From: Pseudomonas sp. Choline-02u-1
Lineage (GTDB): Bacteria > Pseudomonadota > Gammaproteobacteria > Pseudomonadales > Pseudomonadaceae
NCBI RefSeq assembly: GCF_002836515.1
Contig: NZ_PJBC01000065.1
Span: 186,001 to 250,000, forward strand
DNA: 64,000 bases
Direction: 5' to 3'
The position numbers and the translations under genes were made by a program. Positions 34,703-44,122 of this stretch are shown piece after piece. Within the stretch, counting starts at the first letter, position 1. Every line of letters begins with the position of its first letter. The notes under the pieces were generated by a model. The model ran no database searches and had not been told where the DNA came from. It worked only from the letters and a program-made list of their open reading frames with translations.

Positions 34703-35068
34703 TCAGTCGGTTGGCACCAGTTTGTCCAGCACCCGGTTCACCGCCATCTCCGCCACCATGACAATCTGCGCGATGCCCTGCAGGGTCTTGCGCTGTGAGC
34801 CTTCCACGGAAGCGGCGTGGTTGTGCAGCATCACCGTTGCCGAACCAAGGGTTTCACAAGCGTCGGCCAGCAAGGACTCGGTGTCGGCTTCGGGGTTGGC
34901 CATGTATAGCGTGTTGGGGGTGTACGGCGGGGCCATGAAGTCGGCGGCGTGCGGGCCGAGATAATGGTCGAGGGCGCGTTCGGCGGCGTCGTGAAGATTC
35001 TTTGAGTCGGGAGATTGGTAGGGCGATGCCGGGTCTTGGGTCGGCGGGTTTGGCGTAACTTTGAACAT
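34703..35068 (-). CDS. Small DUF6124-like Pseudomonas protein of unknown function
   Basis: The 121-residue acidic, soluble protein begins MFKVTPNPPTQDPASPY and contains LHDAAERALDHYLGP and a helical C-terminal half (SLLADACETLGSATVMLHNH onward). The opening motif and size resemble a Pseudomonas-restricted family annotated as DUF6124; I know of no function. There is no signal peptide or membrane segment. The ribosome site is weak (GGGAA about 9 bases before the ATG). It is preceded by a structured leader of about 220 bases described separately. Confidence 0.7.
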   Translation of the reverse strand: MFKVTPNPPTQDPASPYQSPDSKNLHDAAERALDHYLGPHAADFMAPPYTPNTLYMANPEADTESLLADACETLGSATVMLHNHAASVEGSQRKTLQGIAQIVMVAEMAVNRVLDKLVPTD

Positions 35069-35084
35069 GAGCTGTGTTCCCGTT

Positions 35085-35285
35085 GTTGAGCGCCAACCCC
35101 TTGGCTACTAAACGAAAGGGAGGCGACTGTACGCAGGTTAGTAGACCGGGGAACTCAGCTTAAGCCGGCGCGCCGAAGCGCCCTACGTACAGCCACCATC
35201 AAGCTCAGGTGCGGAACACCTGTGATGAATGCACGACCAGCTGAATTACCGCGGGCTACTAAACCCGATCACTGCGAATCAGTGA
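35085..35285 (-). promoter_or_regulatory. Structured leader RNA candidate upstream of the DUF6124-like gene
   Basis: Read on the minus strand, hairpins occur one after another: 35269-35274/35280-35285 (6 bp), 35252-35255/35264-35267 (4 bp), 35206-35211/35217-35222 (6 bp), a closing helix 35186-35192/35127-35133 (7 bp) containing 35167-35171/35178-35182 and 35136-35139/35144-35147, then 35098-35102/35116-35120 (5 bp) and 35085-35088/35094-35097. The 11-base sequence GGCTACTAAAC (plus strand) is present twice, at 35103-35113 and 35254-35264, each inside a loop. Its complement TTAGTAG occurs once, at 35138-35144. Function is inference. Confidence 0.5.
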
Positions 35286-35421
35286 CGGAACCAAGTTACG
35301 CAGCAAGCCCTGGGCGCACAAGCCGGCGGATTCTGGCGCAGGCGTAGGCAGCGGCGCAAGGATTTGTAGGCTGGTGGGGCGTAACACTGGGTGTCTTTAA
35401 ACACAGGCATGGCTTGATGTT

Positions 35422-35533
35422 GATCGTTCCCACGCTCTGCGTGGGAATGCCTCCACGGACGCTCCGCGTTCGGCTTCTGAAAGGGACGCGGAGCGTCCCG
35501 GGCTGCATTCCCACGCGGAGCGTGGGAACGATC
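35422..35533. repeat. REP inverted pair, family C (CGTTCCCACGC type)
   Basis: GATCGTTCCCACGCTCTGCG at the left and its complement at the right flank inner GGACGCTCCGCGTTC / GGGACGCGGAGCGTCCC copies, so the 112 bases form a nested palindrome. It lies downstream of chpC. Between it and the leader (35286-35421) I see nothing else. Confidence 0.85.
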
Positions 35534-35547
35534 GGTCAAGCCTTGGA

Positions 35548-36018
35548 TCAGCGGGCCAATCCCGCCTCCACCAACAACTTCTCCAGCCCCAACAAATCCG
35601 GTACCTTCGCCACCTGCTCGCCCACCTGCACCGCCGCCTGCTCCAGCGCACACAACGGCACATCGACATAACTCAACTGACTGTCCAGCTTGTACGACCG
35701 AGGAATCCCCTGCACCAACAGGGCGATGAATCTCAGCTCGGGCAAGCCGCCCAAGGCATTGAGAATGACAATGCGCGCCCGTTCGCCGATGACGATTTTC
35801 TGCCCGCACGCCGACTCGAAGCTGATCAGCGGGATCTGCCGCTCGCGCCACTTCACCCGCCCCAGGTACCACGGCGGCGTGTCGAGGTCGAAGGCGCTGG
35901 CCTGGTAGTCGATCAGCTCGGCGATGGCGACATTGGGCAGGATTAGATTGCGATCGGCCAGCGGCAGCAGCAGCCCGGTGAGCTGGCTGTTGCGCGGGTT
36001 GAGCCGGTGCTCATGCAT
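35548..36018 (-). CDS. chpC: Chemotaxis CheW-like protein ChpC
   Basis: The 156-residue product is a single CheW-like domain (LTGLLLPLADRNLILPNVAIAELIDY at the start, GRVKWRERQIPLISFE in the middle), an adaptor that links chemoreceptors to the histidine kinase. Its position immediately after chpA identifies ChpC of the Chp pilus system. The start at 36018 overlaps the chpA stop by 8 bases. In P. aeruginosa chpB, a methylesterase gene, lies between chpA and chpC; here it is missing. Confidence 0.84.
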   Translation of the reverse strand: MHEHRLNPRNSQLTGLLLPLADRNLILPNVAIAELIDYQASAFDLDTPPWYLGRVKWRERQIPLISFESACGQKIVIGERARIVILNALGGLPELRFIALLVQGIPRSYKLDSQLSYVDVPLCALEQAAVQVGEQVAKVPDLLGLEKLLVEAGLAR

Positions 36019-39000
36019 GTTTCTGGCTCCACTGGGCAATGCTCTCCAGCAACACCGATTCCTGATACGGCTTGCCGAGGTAGTCGTTGACGCCGATGGC
36101 CATGGCGCGGTCGCGGTGTTTCTGCCCGGTGCGCGAGGTGATCATGATGATCGGCAGATGGCGCAGGCGTTCATCGGCGCGTACCTGGGTGGCGACCTCG
36201 AAGCCGTCCATGCGCGGCATTTCGATGTCGAGCAGCATCAGATCGGGCATGTGCTCCTCAAGCAGCAGCATCGCATCGACACCGTCCTTGGCGGTCAGCA
36301 CGTTCATGCCGTGACGTTCGAGCAAACGGCTGGTGACCTTGCGCACCGTCACCGAGTCATCGACAACCATGATCAGCAGCGGCTTGTGCGGTTCGCTGTC
36401 GATCTCCGTGCGCGCCGGCTCTTGCGCCAACCGCGCCTGCATCGCCCGGATCGGTGCGAGCAGATCCAGAATCAGCACCACCCGGCCATCGCCGAGAATC
36501 GTCGCCCCCGACACGCCCTGCACCGCCGCGAATTGAGGGCCGAGGCTTTTGACCACGATCTCGCGGGTGCCGGCCATGGCATCCACCAGCACGGCAATGT
36601 GGCGGTCGTTGTAATGCACCAGCAGCACCGGCAACGGCAGGTTCTGCCCGAGCAGTTTCGGCCGCGGCGCCGTCTTCAGCAGCTCGCCCAGATAACACAG
36701 CTCGTAACGCTGACCGCCATACTCGTAGCGCGGCGGATCGTGACGGAAATGCCCTTCCAGATCATTCGGCAACACACGCACAATGCCTTCGATGGTGTTC
36801 AGCGGGATCGCGTACTGATCCTCACCGCACTGCACCATCAACGCGCGGTTGACCGACACGGTGAACGGCAGGCGAATACGGAAATGCACGCCCTGCCCCG
36901 GCACCGAATCGATGCTCATGCTGCCGCCGAGCTGTCGCACTTCTTCGTGGACCACGTCCATGCCGACACCACGCCCGGAAATCTGGGTAATCTTTTCCGC
37001 CGTGGAGAAACCCGGCTGGAGGATGAACTGCAACACATCGCGGTCGCTGATCTCGGCGTCGGGCGCGAGCAAGCCGCGCTTGATCGCCTTGCGCCGCACG
37101 GCTTCCAAAGGCACACCGGCGCCGTCATCGCGGATGTCGAAAACCATGTCGCCGCCCTCGCGCGACAGATCGAGGGTGATCTGCCCTTGCGCCGGTTTAC
37201 CCGCCGCCAGCCGCACCTCGGTGGATTCCAGGCCATGGTCGACGGCATTGCGCAGCATGTGTTCCAGCGGCGCGGCCATGCGCTCCAGCACGTTGCGATC
37301 CATCTCGCCATCAGCGTTGCCGACCACAAACGCGACATCCTTGCCCAGCTCTTCGGCGACCTGACGCACGATGCGTTTCAGACGCGGCACCATGCGTTCG
37401 AACGGCACCATGCGCGTACGCATCAGGCCTTCCTGCAACTCGGTGTTGATCCGCCCCTGCTGCTGCAACAGGTTCTCCGCATCGTGGTTGCGGCGGTCGA
37501 GGGTTTCCTTCAGGTCGAGCAGGTCCGAGGCGGATTCGAACAGCGCCCGCGACAGTTGCTGGAGCTGCGAATGGCGATCCATTTCCAGCGGATCGAAGTC
37601 TTCATAACCGAGGCGTTCGCCATCGACTTGCTGGCGGCTGAGGATGCGCCCTTGGGTTTCGGTGTCGAGGCGGCGCAACTGATCGCGCATGCGCTCGATG
37701 GTGGTTTCCATCTCGTTGAGAGCAATCTGCGCATCGTTGACTTGCTGCTCGATCCGCCCACGAAAGATCGAGGTTTCCCCGGCCAGGTTGACCAGCTCAT
37801 CGAGCAGTTCGGACGAGACCTTGACCATGTCCGCCCCAGCATCGGCGGGCGGTGGCGCAGCCTCAGGCTTGACCACGGGAGCTGGCGCCGGCGGCGCTTC
37901 AACCTGCGCCGGATGGCTGAAATTCTGGATCGCGCTGATCAGCCGATCGGCAGGTGGGCACGGTTGCCCGGCGCGCACGCCGTCGAGCATCTGCGCCAAC
38001 CGGTCATGTCCGCGCTGCACCAGGGCGAACAATTCGGCAGACGGTTGCAGCGCACCGGTGGAAAGGCTTTCGTAGAGAAATTCCAGCTCATGGGCGAGGT
38101 CACCGATCGGGCCGATTTCGACCATCCGCGCACCGCCCTTGAGGGTGTGCAGATCGCGCAGCAGGGTTTCGATTTCCTGACGGTTGCCCGGCTCGGCCTG
38201 CCAGCGCAACAGCGCGGCGCCGGAGCTTTCGATGATGTCGAAACCTTCTTCGAGGAAGATTTCCAACAGTTCTGGATCATGCCCGGCGTTGTCGTGTTCG
38301 ACCGCTGCGGGGGCAGATTCGCTGGCGGCCTGGCCCTGACGCAACTGACGGATCGCGTCGATCAAATCCTGCGCCGGGGTCAGCGCTTGATGCGCTTGCA
38401 GTTGCTCCAGCATCAGCGCCAACCGCTCATGACTGCGCTGCAACAAACCTTCGAGCGCGGCGCTGTGGTTGTAGCGTCGATCGACCAGCCCTTCGTAGAG
38501 ATTTTCCAGTTCCTGGGCAAGGTCGCCGACGGCCTCGACCTCGGCCATGCGCGCGCCGCCCTTCAGCGTGTGCAAGTCGCGCTGCAATGACGACAGCGGC
38601 GCGGCGTTGTCCGGGTCCTTGAGCCAGCGCTGCAAGGCTTGCCCGGCGCTGTCGAGAATGTCCACCGCCTCTTCGAGGAAGATTTCGACGATTTCGTCGT
38701 CAGGCTCGAGGGCGGCAACCGATTGCTGAAATTGCGCGGTGGCGCTGCCCAGCTCGCGAATATCCAGGGTGCGACTGCCGTCGCTGCGGATCAGGCCCAT
38801 CGCCGCCGGGTCGAGGCCTTCGTCGAGCAGTTCCTGCAAGGCACGAATCCGCTCCGGTTGCGCGGTGATTTCCTGGCCGGCAGCGAGTTCGTCGAGCATG
38901 TTGATCAGCGCTTCGTGGGCCAGTTGCGCTTCGTGGAAAAACCGCTCACTGACCGCCAGGCTGCTTTCTTCCACCGCGCCATACAGGTCGAGCAAGGCTT

Positions 39001-41920
39001 CGCACAAGCCATCAACCGGCAGCAGATCGGCAAGGTGTGCGCCTTCGCCCAGGGTGGTCAGCTCATCGAGCAAAGCGCTGAGTTCCTGGCGTTCGCCGGG
39101 GTGCTGCTGCCAACGCTGCAAGAGGTTTTCCGCGTCGAGGAGGATGTCCATGCCCTGGGCGAGGAAGTTGTTGATCAGTTGCGGATCGCGCTTGAGCCGC
39201 CGGCCGCTGTCAGCGCCATCGGAGCCTGCTTGCAGGCGTTCGGCGAGCAGCGCCTCGGTGCGTTTGATCAGCGACTGCGCCCCGACAATCGGCGCCAGCG
39301 GATCGTGTTTGAGCTGGCGCAGACCGACGCGGAACAAGCCCTCGGCTTCGAGCAGCAATTCGACCTCATCCAGATCCAGCGGCAACTGATGCGCCTTGAA
39401 TTCGCGGGCCAGTTGATCGAGTGACGCTGCGAGTTCGGCCATCGGCACTACGCCGGCCATCGACGCGCTGCCCTTGAGCGTATGCAGTGCGCGTTGCAGT
39501 TCATCACTGGCTTGCAACGGCACCTGCTCGGCGGCCTGATCGAGGAAACGGTTGAGGCTGGCGAGGTGGGTTTCGGCTTCCTTGCGGAAGATTTCCAGCA
39601 GCAGCGGATCGAGTGCGGCGACGTCGTCGGTGTCTTCGGCGGCCAGCGGTTCATCACCCTTGGCCAACGCGTGGGCGCGGGCGGCGAGTTGATCGACGTC
39701 ACTGCGCTGACGCTGACGCTGGGTGGCGAATTCGTTGATCAGCTCGGGCAGCAGCAACACGGTGTCGCCGAGCAACTGGCGCAGCACTGCGCCAGGTTCG
39801 ACGCTTTGTTCGAGTACGCGATTGAGCAGATTTTCGACCGCCCAGGCCAGTTCGCCGAGGATCAACGCACGGACCATGCGCCCACTGCCCTTCAAGGTGT
39901 GGAACGCCCGGCGCAGCTCGGTCAGCGCGGCGCGGTCCTGCGGATTGGCGGTCCAGCGCGGCAGGTATTCGTGGAGGACCGCGAGGACTTCGTCGGTTTC
40001 TTCGAGGAACACTTCGCGCAGTTCATCGTCGACCGGTTCTTCATCCGTCGGCGGCGGCATCAGGCTGCCAGGTGTAGTGCGTGCCGGCGGGTTGAGCGTC
40101 GAAACCGGACTGGCCAGCACCTCGGCCAGCGACTGCACGACCTGCGGATCATCGAGGGTCTGCAGGTTCTGCATGACCTGCGCTTCGCTGGGGCTGAGCA
40201 CCTCATCGAGCACCGGCACTTGCGGTTCGCCGGGCTGCTCACTGGCAAAGAAGCCGAGGCTAGCGAGGCTGTTCTGCGCGACATCAAGCAGATGCTCGGC
40301 GGGCGCCTGCGGGTCATCGCTCAAGCGTTCGAGGTAATACTCGAGGCTGCTGATCACATCGGCCAGATGATCGAGTTGCTCCCAGCCCGGTTCATGGGCA
40401 TCGAGCATCAAATGCTCGCGAATGAAACCGTTGCAGGCCTCGACCAGACTCGCCGCGCGGGCCAGCGGAATCATCGCCAGCGCGCCACGCACCTGGGTCA
40501 GCAGCTCGGGCAGCGGTTGCAGATGCTGGCGGTCCCAATCGGCGTCGATGTAATCGACGATCATGTCCTTGGACTGTTGCAGGCAGATGCGTGCTTCCTT
40601 GATCACGATCTGGTGGATCTGCGTCAGGTCGGTGGTCGGCAGGCGCGCGTCGTCGGCGCTTTGCGTCTCGACCGTGCCGACCATGCCGGCCAGTGTCGCT
40701 TCGACGTAGAGCAAGGCACCGGCGACGTCCATGAGGATTGCGTCGTTCGGTTCGCGCTGGCCCTGAGCAAGGCTGAGGACCACCGCCAGTTGGTCGATGA
40801 TGACTTTGCGCGGCTGGCCGAAACCCAGCACCGCAAGGGTGTCGGCGATCTGCCGCAGCGGCGCGAGCAGGCTGTCCAGATCCGAGGCGTGCTGGCGGTC
40901 GCTGCGCACGAACAGATCAAGGCGTTCCTTGACCCGCACCAGCTCTTCGCACAGCGCTGCCAGCACCGAACGCATGGCATCGCGGTCGGGGCCGGCGAGG
41001 CGTACGCGCTCTTCGTCGACCATCGCGCTATCGGGCAGCGCGTCGTCCAGGGAGTAGCGATCTTTCATGGTCAGCATCTGCCCGGTGGGATGTTCGGCCT
41101 TGGCAATATAGAACAACAGGCTTTTCAGCAGCTCGGCCGGCGCCGGTTGATTGAGCCCGACGATGCCCTGCTCAAGCAGGCGCTTGAGCTCTGTGTCGGC
41201 GTCCTTGAACAGGCTGCGCAGCGCTGGACTGTTGGCGATGGCGCCCTCGCGCATGCCCTCGACCAACGCCGAGGCGACCTGCCACAACGGGCTCAACGGC
41301 GCATCGCCGCTCAGTGCTTCGAGACGGCTGAAGACTTTGGCCAGATAACCGAGGTGCGTCTGGTCATCCTGTTCGCGCAGCAGGCCGACCAGAGCCATTT
41401 GCAGCATCTGCCGAAGTTTGCGCAGTACGTTCGGCAGATCGGGCGGTTCCAGCGCGGCGAGTGCCTCGTCGCCGAGCGGCGCCAACCCGGGCAGTGGCGG
41501 GCTGAACAGGCTGGTTTCCGCCAGCAGGCTTTCACCGCGAGCGCTGCGCAGATCATTGATCAGCGGCAGCACCACCAGCGGCAGGTCACGGCGGGCGCTC
41601 TGTACGCGGTCGAGGTACGCCGGCAATTGCCCCAGCGCTTGCAGCATCAGGTGCAGGGCTTCGTCGCGGTGCGGCACGCGTTGATGTTGCAGGGCTTCAA
41701 CCAGATGCTCCATTTCTTCGGCAAGCAACGCTGCGCCGTAGAACTCGACCATTTGCAGACTGCCGTGGACCTGATGAATGTAGGCCAGGCAATCGTCCAG
41801 CCCGGGGAGAGCCTGCGGATCGTCAAGCACGGCTTCGATCGCCTGATGCGCCAGCTTCAGCGTTTCGGCAATTTCGCCCTTGACCCACTCCAGGGCCACA
41901 TAGTCGTGCCGATCACCCAT
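36011..41920 (-). CDS. chpA: Hybrid chemosensory histidine kinase ChpA
   Basis: The 1969-residue kinase controls type IV pilus function through the PilG and PilH response regulators. From the N terminus: an Hpt-like module with HQVHGS, a degenerate module (LLTQVRGALAM), Hpt with FHTLKGSGRM (near 673), Hpt with LHTLKGSASM (near 812), a module with threonine in place of histidine (TTLGEGA, near 957), Hpt modules with LHTLKGGARM near 1118 and 1258, the CheA dimer and ATPase core (NAVDHGLES near 1560, GRGVGMDVV near 1650), a CheW domain (about 1690-1830) and a receiver domain (phospho-Asp near 1896 in LLDIEM). The P. aeruginosa protein is about 2,470 residues, so this one is about 500 shorter. 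Confidence 0.95.
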   Translation of the reverse strand: MGDRHDYVALEWVKGEIAETLKLAHQAIEAVLDDPQALPGLDDCLAYIHQVHGSLQMVEFYGAALLAEEMEHLVEALQHQRVPHRDEALHLMLQALGQLPAYLDRVQSARRDLPLVVLPLINDLRSARGESLLAETSLFSPPLPGLAPLGDEALAALEPPDLPNVLRKLRQMLQMALVGLLREQDDQTHLGYLAKVFSRLEALSGDAPLSPLWQVASALVEGMREGAIANSPALRSLFKDADTELKRLLEQGIVGLNQPAPAELLKSLLFYIAKAEHPTGQMLTMKDRYSLDDALPDSAMVDEERVRLAGPDRDAMRSVLAALCEELVRVKERLDLFVRSDRQHASDLDSLLAPLRQIADTLAVLGFGQPRKVIIDQLAVVLSLAQGQREPNDAILMDVAGALLYVEATLAGMVGTVETQSADDARLPTTDLTQIHQIVIKEARICLQQSKDMIVDYIDADWDRQHLQPLPELLTQVRGALAMIPLARAASLVEACNGFIREHLMLDAHEPGWEQLDHLADVISSLEYYLERLSDDPQAPAEHLLDVAQNSLASLGFFASEQPGEPQVPVLDEVLSPSEAQVMQNLQTLDDPQVVQSLAEVLASPVSTLNPPARTTPGSLMPPPTDEEPVDDELREVFLEETDEVLAVLHEYLPRWTANPQDRAALTELRRAFHTLKGSGRMVRALILGELAWAVENLLNRVLEQSVEPGAVLRQLLGDTVLLLPELINEFATQRQRQRSDVDQLAARAHALAKGDEPLAAEDTDDVAALDPLLLEIFRKEAETHLASLNRFLDQAAEQVPLQASDELQRALHTLKGSASMAGVVPMAELAASLDQLAREFKAHQLPLDLDEVELLLEAEGLFRVGLRQLKHDPLAPIVGAQSLIKRTEALLAERLQAGSDGADSGRRLKRDPQLINNFLAQGMDILLDAENLLQRWQQHPGERQELSALLDELTTLGEGAHLADLLPVDGLCEALLDLYGAVEESSLAVSERFFHEAQLAHEALINMLDELAAGQEITAQPERIRALQELLDEGLDPAAMGLIRSDGSRTLDIRELGSATAQFQQSVAALEPDDEIVEIFLEEAVDILDSAGQALQRWLKDPDNAAPLSSLQRDLHTLKGGARMAEVEAVGDLAQELENLYEGLVDRRYNHSAALEGLLQRSHERLALMLEQLQAHQALTPAQDLIDAIRQLRQGQAASESAPAAVEHDNAGHDPELLEIFLEEGFDIIESSGAALLRWQAEPGNRQEIETLLRDLHTLKGGARMVEIGPIGDLAHELEFLYESLSTGALQPSAELFALVQRGHDRLAQMLDGVRAGQPCPPADRLISAIQNFSHPAQVEAPPAPAPVVKPEAAPPPADAGADMVKVSSELLDELVNLAGETSIFRGRIEQQVNDAQIALNEMETTIERMRDQLRRLDTETQGRILSRQQVDGERLGYEDFDPLEMDRHSQLQQLSRALFESASDLLDLKETLDRRNHDAENLLQQQGRINTELQEGLMRTRMVPFERMVPRLKRIVRQVAEELGKDVAFVVGNADGEMDRNVLERMAAPLEHMLRNAVDHGLESTEVRLAAGKPAQGQITLDLSREGGDMVFDIRDDGAGVPLEAVRRKAIKRGLLAPDAEISDRDVLQFILQPGFSTAEKITQISGRGVGMDVVHEEVRQLGGSMSIDSVPGQGVHFRIRLPFTVSVNRALMVQCGEDQYAIPLNTIEGIVRVLPNDLEGHFRHDPPRYEYGGQRYELCYLGELLKTAPRPKLLGQNLPLPVLLVHYNDRHIAVLVDAMAGTREIVVKSLGPQFAAVQGVSGATILGDGRVVLILDLLAPIRAMQARLAQEPARTEIDSEPHKPLLIMVVDDSVTVRKVTSRLLERHGMNVLTAKDGVDAMLLLEEHMPDLMLLDIEMPRMDGFEVATQVRADERLRHLPIIMITSRTGQKHRDRAMAIGVNDYLGKPYQESVLLESIAQWSQKHA

Positions 41921-41931
41921 AACCACTCCAC

Positions 41932-43980
41932 TCACGCTTTATCTGTCGCCGCCGGCAAGGTAAAACCGGACACCGAACGGCGCAACTGACTGGCCATTTT
42001 CGCCAGGTTGCCGATGCTCTCGGCGGTGGCGGTGGATCCCGACGAGGTTTGCGAGGTGATCTGTTGGATCACATTCATCGTCAGCGAGATCTGCCCGGCC
42101 GAAGACGTCTGCTGCTGCGCCGCGTTGGAAATGCTCTGGATCAGCGCCGCGAGGGTTTTCGACACGCCTTCGATTTCTTCCAGGGCCACACCGGCATCCT
42201 GCGCCAGTCGCGCGCCGCGCACCACTTCGGTGGTGGTCTGTTCCATGGAAATCACCGCTTCATTGGTGTCGGCCTGAATCGCCCGCACCAGGGTTTCGAT
42301 CTGCCGGGTCGCGGCTGAGGAACGTTCGGCCAGCCGCTGCACTTCGTCGGCAACCACGGCAAAACCGCGCCCGGCATCCCCGGCCATCGATGCCTGGATC
42401 GCTGCGTTGAGGGCGAGGATGTTGGTCTGGTCGGCGATGTCGTCGATCAGGCTGACGATGTCGCCGATTTCCTGAGAAGACTCGCCGAGGCGCTTGATGC
42501 GCTTGGCGGTGTCCTGAATCTGTTCGCGAATGTTGTCCATGCCGTGGATGGTGTTGTGCACCACCTCGTTGCCCTTGTTGGCGATTTCCACGGAACGCTC
42601 GGCCACCGCCGACGACTCGGCAGCGTTGGCCGAGACCTGATCGATGGACTCGGCCATGTCGCTGATCGCTGTCGAGGCTTCAGAAATCTGCTGGGCCTGT
42701 TGCTCCGAGGCCTGGGCCAGATGCATGGCGGTGGCCTGGGTTTCCTGCACGGCGGCGGCAACCTGGCCGGCGGTGAGGTTGATGGTGGCGACCAGATCGC
42801 GCAACTGGTCGACGGAATAGTTGATCGAGTCGGCGATGGTGCCGGTGAAGTCTTCGGTCACCGAAGCGGTCACGGTGAGGTCGCCATCGGCGAGGTCTTC
42901 GATTTCGTCGAGCAGGCGCATGATCGCGTTCTGGTTACGCTCATTCTTCTCGGCTGTCTCGCGCAATTGGCGATTGGTTTCGCGGACCATGACCAGACCG
43001 ATGAGGATGATCGAGGCCAGCGCCAGCAGGCCCAGCACATAGCCGCCAATCGTGTCGGTGTTGCGTCCGCCGGCCAAATGCTCGAACCCGGTGGCCAGGT
43101 GCGAAGCTTCGTCGAGCAGGGTTTGCGACAGGGTGAAGATGTTGCTCGCCGATTCGCGGACCTTGAACAGCTCTGGCGAGGTTTCGAGGATTTCATCCAC
43201 CGAGCCGGAAACGAACTGGAACAGCTCGGAGATTTCGCTCAAACGCGCACGGGCGTCGCGGTCTTCGACCTGGCTGATTTTCAGCGCCGGGTTGCCCTGC
43301 AACATGCCGTTGAGCACCAGGCCGAAACGCGCGGCGTCGCGGCCAAAAGCGTCGGCAGCCTGTTGCGAGTTTTCGTCACCAGCGAGCACGGTGTTGACCG
43401 CGCCGAGAATGCGTTCAGCCAGCAGCGATTGCCTTTGCGCCATCGCCACCTGCGCCGCCGGAGCGCCACGCTGCAGGAGGATTTCCACGACTTTTTCGTA
43501 TTCGATCTGCAACTGCGGCACGGTTTCGGCGAGTGTCGCGGCGACCTGATGCAGCGATAGCACGGTCTGTTCGCTGGTGAGGATCGCGTCGGTATTTTTC
43601 AGCAGGCGTTCCCAGTCCATCTGCACCGCGCGCATTTCCGGGCGCACGGCGACGGGTGCCGGCGGCAGGCCGGTATTCGGATCACCTTTTTTCAGGTAAC
43701 CCCAGCGCTGGGCGAAATCGTTGCGCGCATCGCTGAGCAGTTTGAATGCAGCCGCCTTGCCCGCCGCCGCTTCGGTGGCATTCTTGGCGATGCGTTGTGA
43801 GAGCACGCGCAGCTCACCGGCGTGGCCGATGTACTGCTTGTCGTAGTTCGCCTGGGTGTTGAGGTAAGCAAAGTTCGCGAACAGCAGCATGATGAACACG
43901 ATCAGCGCGATAAACAGCACGATGATCTGCGCACGACTGCGCGATGCTTCTGCCGACTTGCCTGTTTTTGCTGTTGTCAT
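41932..43980 (-). CDS. pilJ: Type IV pilus methyl-accepting chemotaxis protein PilJ
   Basis: The 682-residue receptor has a first membrane helix near residues 18-40 (IIVLFIALIVFIMLLFANFA), a periplasmic sensing region of about 270 residues, a second membrane helix (LALASIILIGLVMVRE, near 320), a HAMP region and the cytoplasmic signalling tip (ILALNAAIQASMAGDAGRGFAVVADEV as two segments). Length equals that of P. aeruginosa PilJ. Start 43980 begins MTTAKTGKSAEA. The chpA start lies 12 bases beyond the stop codon, leaving no room for pilK. Confidence 0.94.
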   Translation of the reverse strand: MTTAKTGKSAEASRSRAQIIVLFIALIVFIMLLFANFAYLNTQANYDKQYIGHAGELRVLSQRIAKNATEAAAGKAAAFKLLSDARNDFAQRWGYLKKGDPNTGLPPAPVAVRPEMRAVQMDWERLLKNTDAILTSEQTVLSLHQVAATLAETVPQLQIEYEKVVEILLQRGAPAAQVAMAQRQSLLAERILGAVNTVLAGDENSQQAADAFGRDAARFGLVLNGMLQGNPALKISQVEDRDARARLSEISELFQFVSGSVDEILETSPELFKVRESASNIFTLSQTLLDEASHLATGFEHLAGGRNTDTIGGYVLGLLALASIILIGLVMVRETNRQLRETAEKNERNQNAIMRLLDEIEDLADGDLTVTASVTEDFTGTIADSINYSVDQLRDLVATINLTAGQVAAAVQETQATAMHLAQASEQQAQQISEASTAISDMAESIDQVSANAAESSAVAERSVEIANKGNEVVHNTIHGMDNIREQIQDTAKRIKRLGESSQEIGDIVSLIDDIADQTNILALNAAIQASMAGDAGRGFAVVADEVQRLAERSSAATRQIETLVRAIQADTNEAVISMEQTTTEVVRGARLAQDAGVALEEIEGVSKTLAALIQSISNAAQQQTSSAGQISLTMNVIQQITSQTSSGSTATAESIGNLAKMASQLRRSVSGFTLPAATDKA

Positions 43981-44013
43981 CGGTCCTCGCCTATGAAACC
44001 CGCCACCTTCAAA

Positions 44014-44106
44014 TGTGGGAGCGGGCTTGCTCACGAATGCGGTAGGTCAGCCGACACATGGATTGACTGACCCACCGCATTCGCGAGCAAGCCCGCTCCC
44101 ACAGGG
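44014..44106. repeat. REP inverted pair, family A, inside the pil-chp operon
   Basis: Two opposed arms (about 44014-44038 and 44082-44106) lie in the 142-base gap between pilI and pilJ, which otherwise appear to be in one transcription unit. Confidence 0.86.
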
Positions 44107-44122
44107 GGAAGTGTTGTACTTG

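Noticed and set aside
35279..35872. 197-codon minus-strand frame spanning the family-C REP and part of chpC
   Set aside because: It overlaps chpC in another frame and passes through a REP palindrome; no protein features.
35924..38590. Open frame of 888 codons on the plus strand opposite chpA
   Set aside because: It is antisense to a certain gene with normal domains. Long antisense frames arise in GC-rich DNA when the third position of the real gene lacks the bases that make stops. The translation has no recognisable domain.
39482..41989. Open frame of 835 codons on the plus strand opposite chpA
   Set aside because: Same reason: a shadow of chpA, rich in Gln, Arg and His, with no ribosome site or domain.
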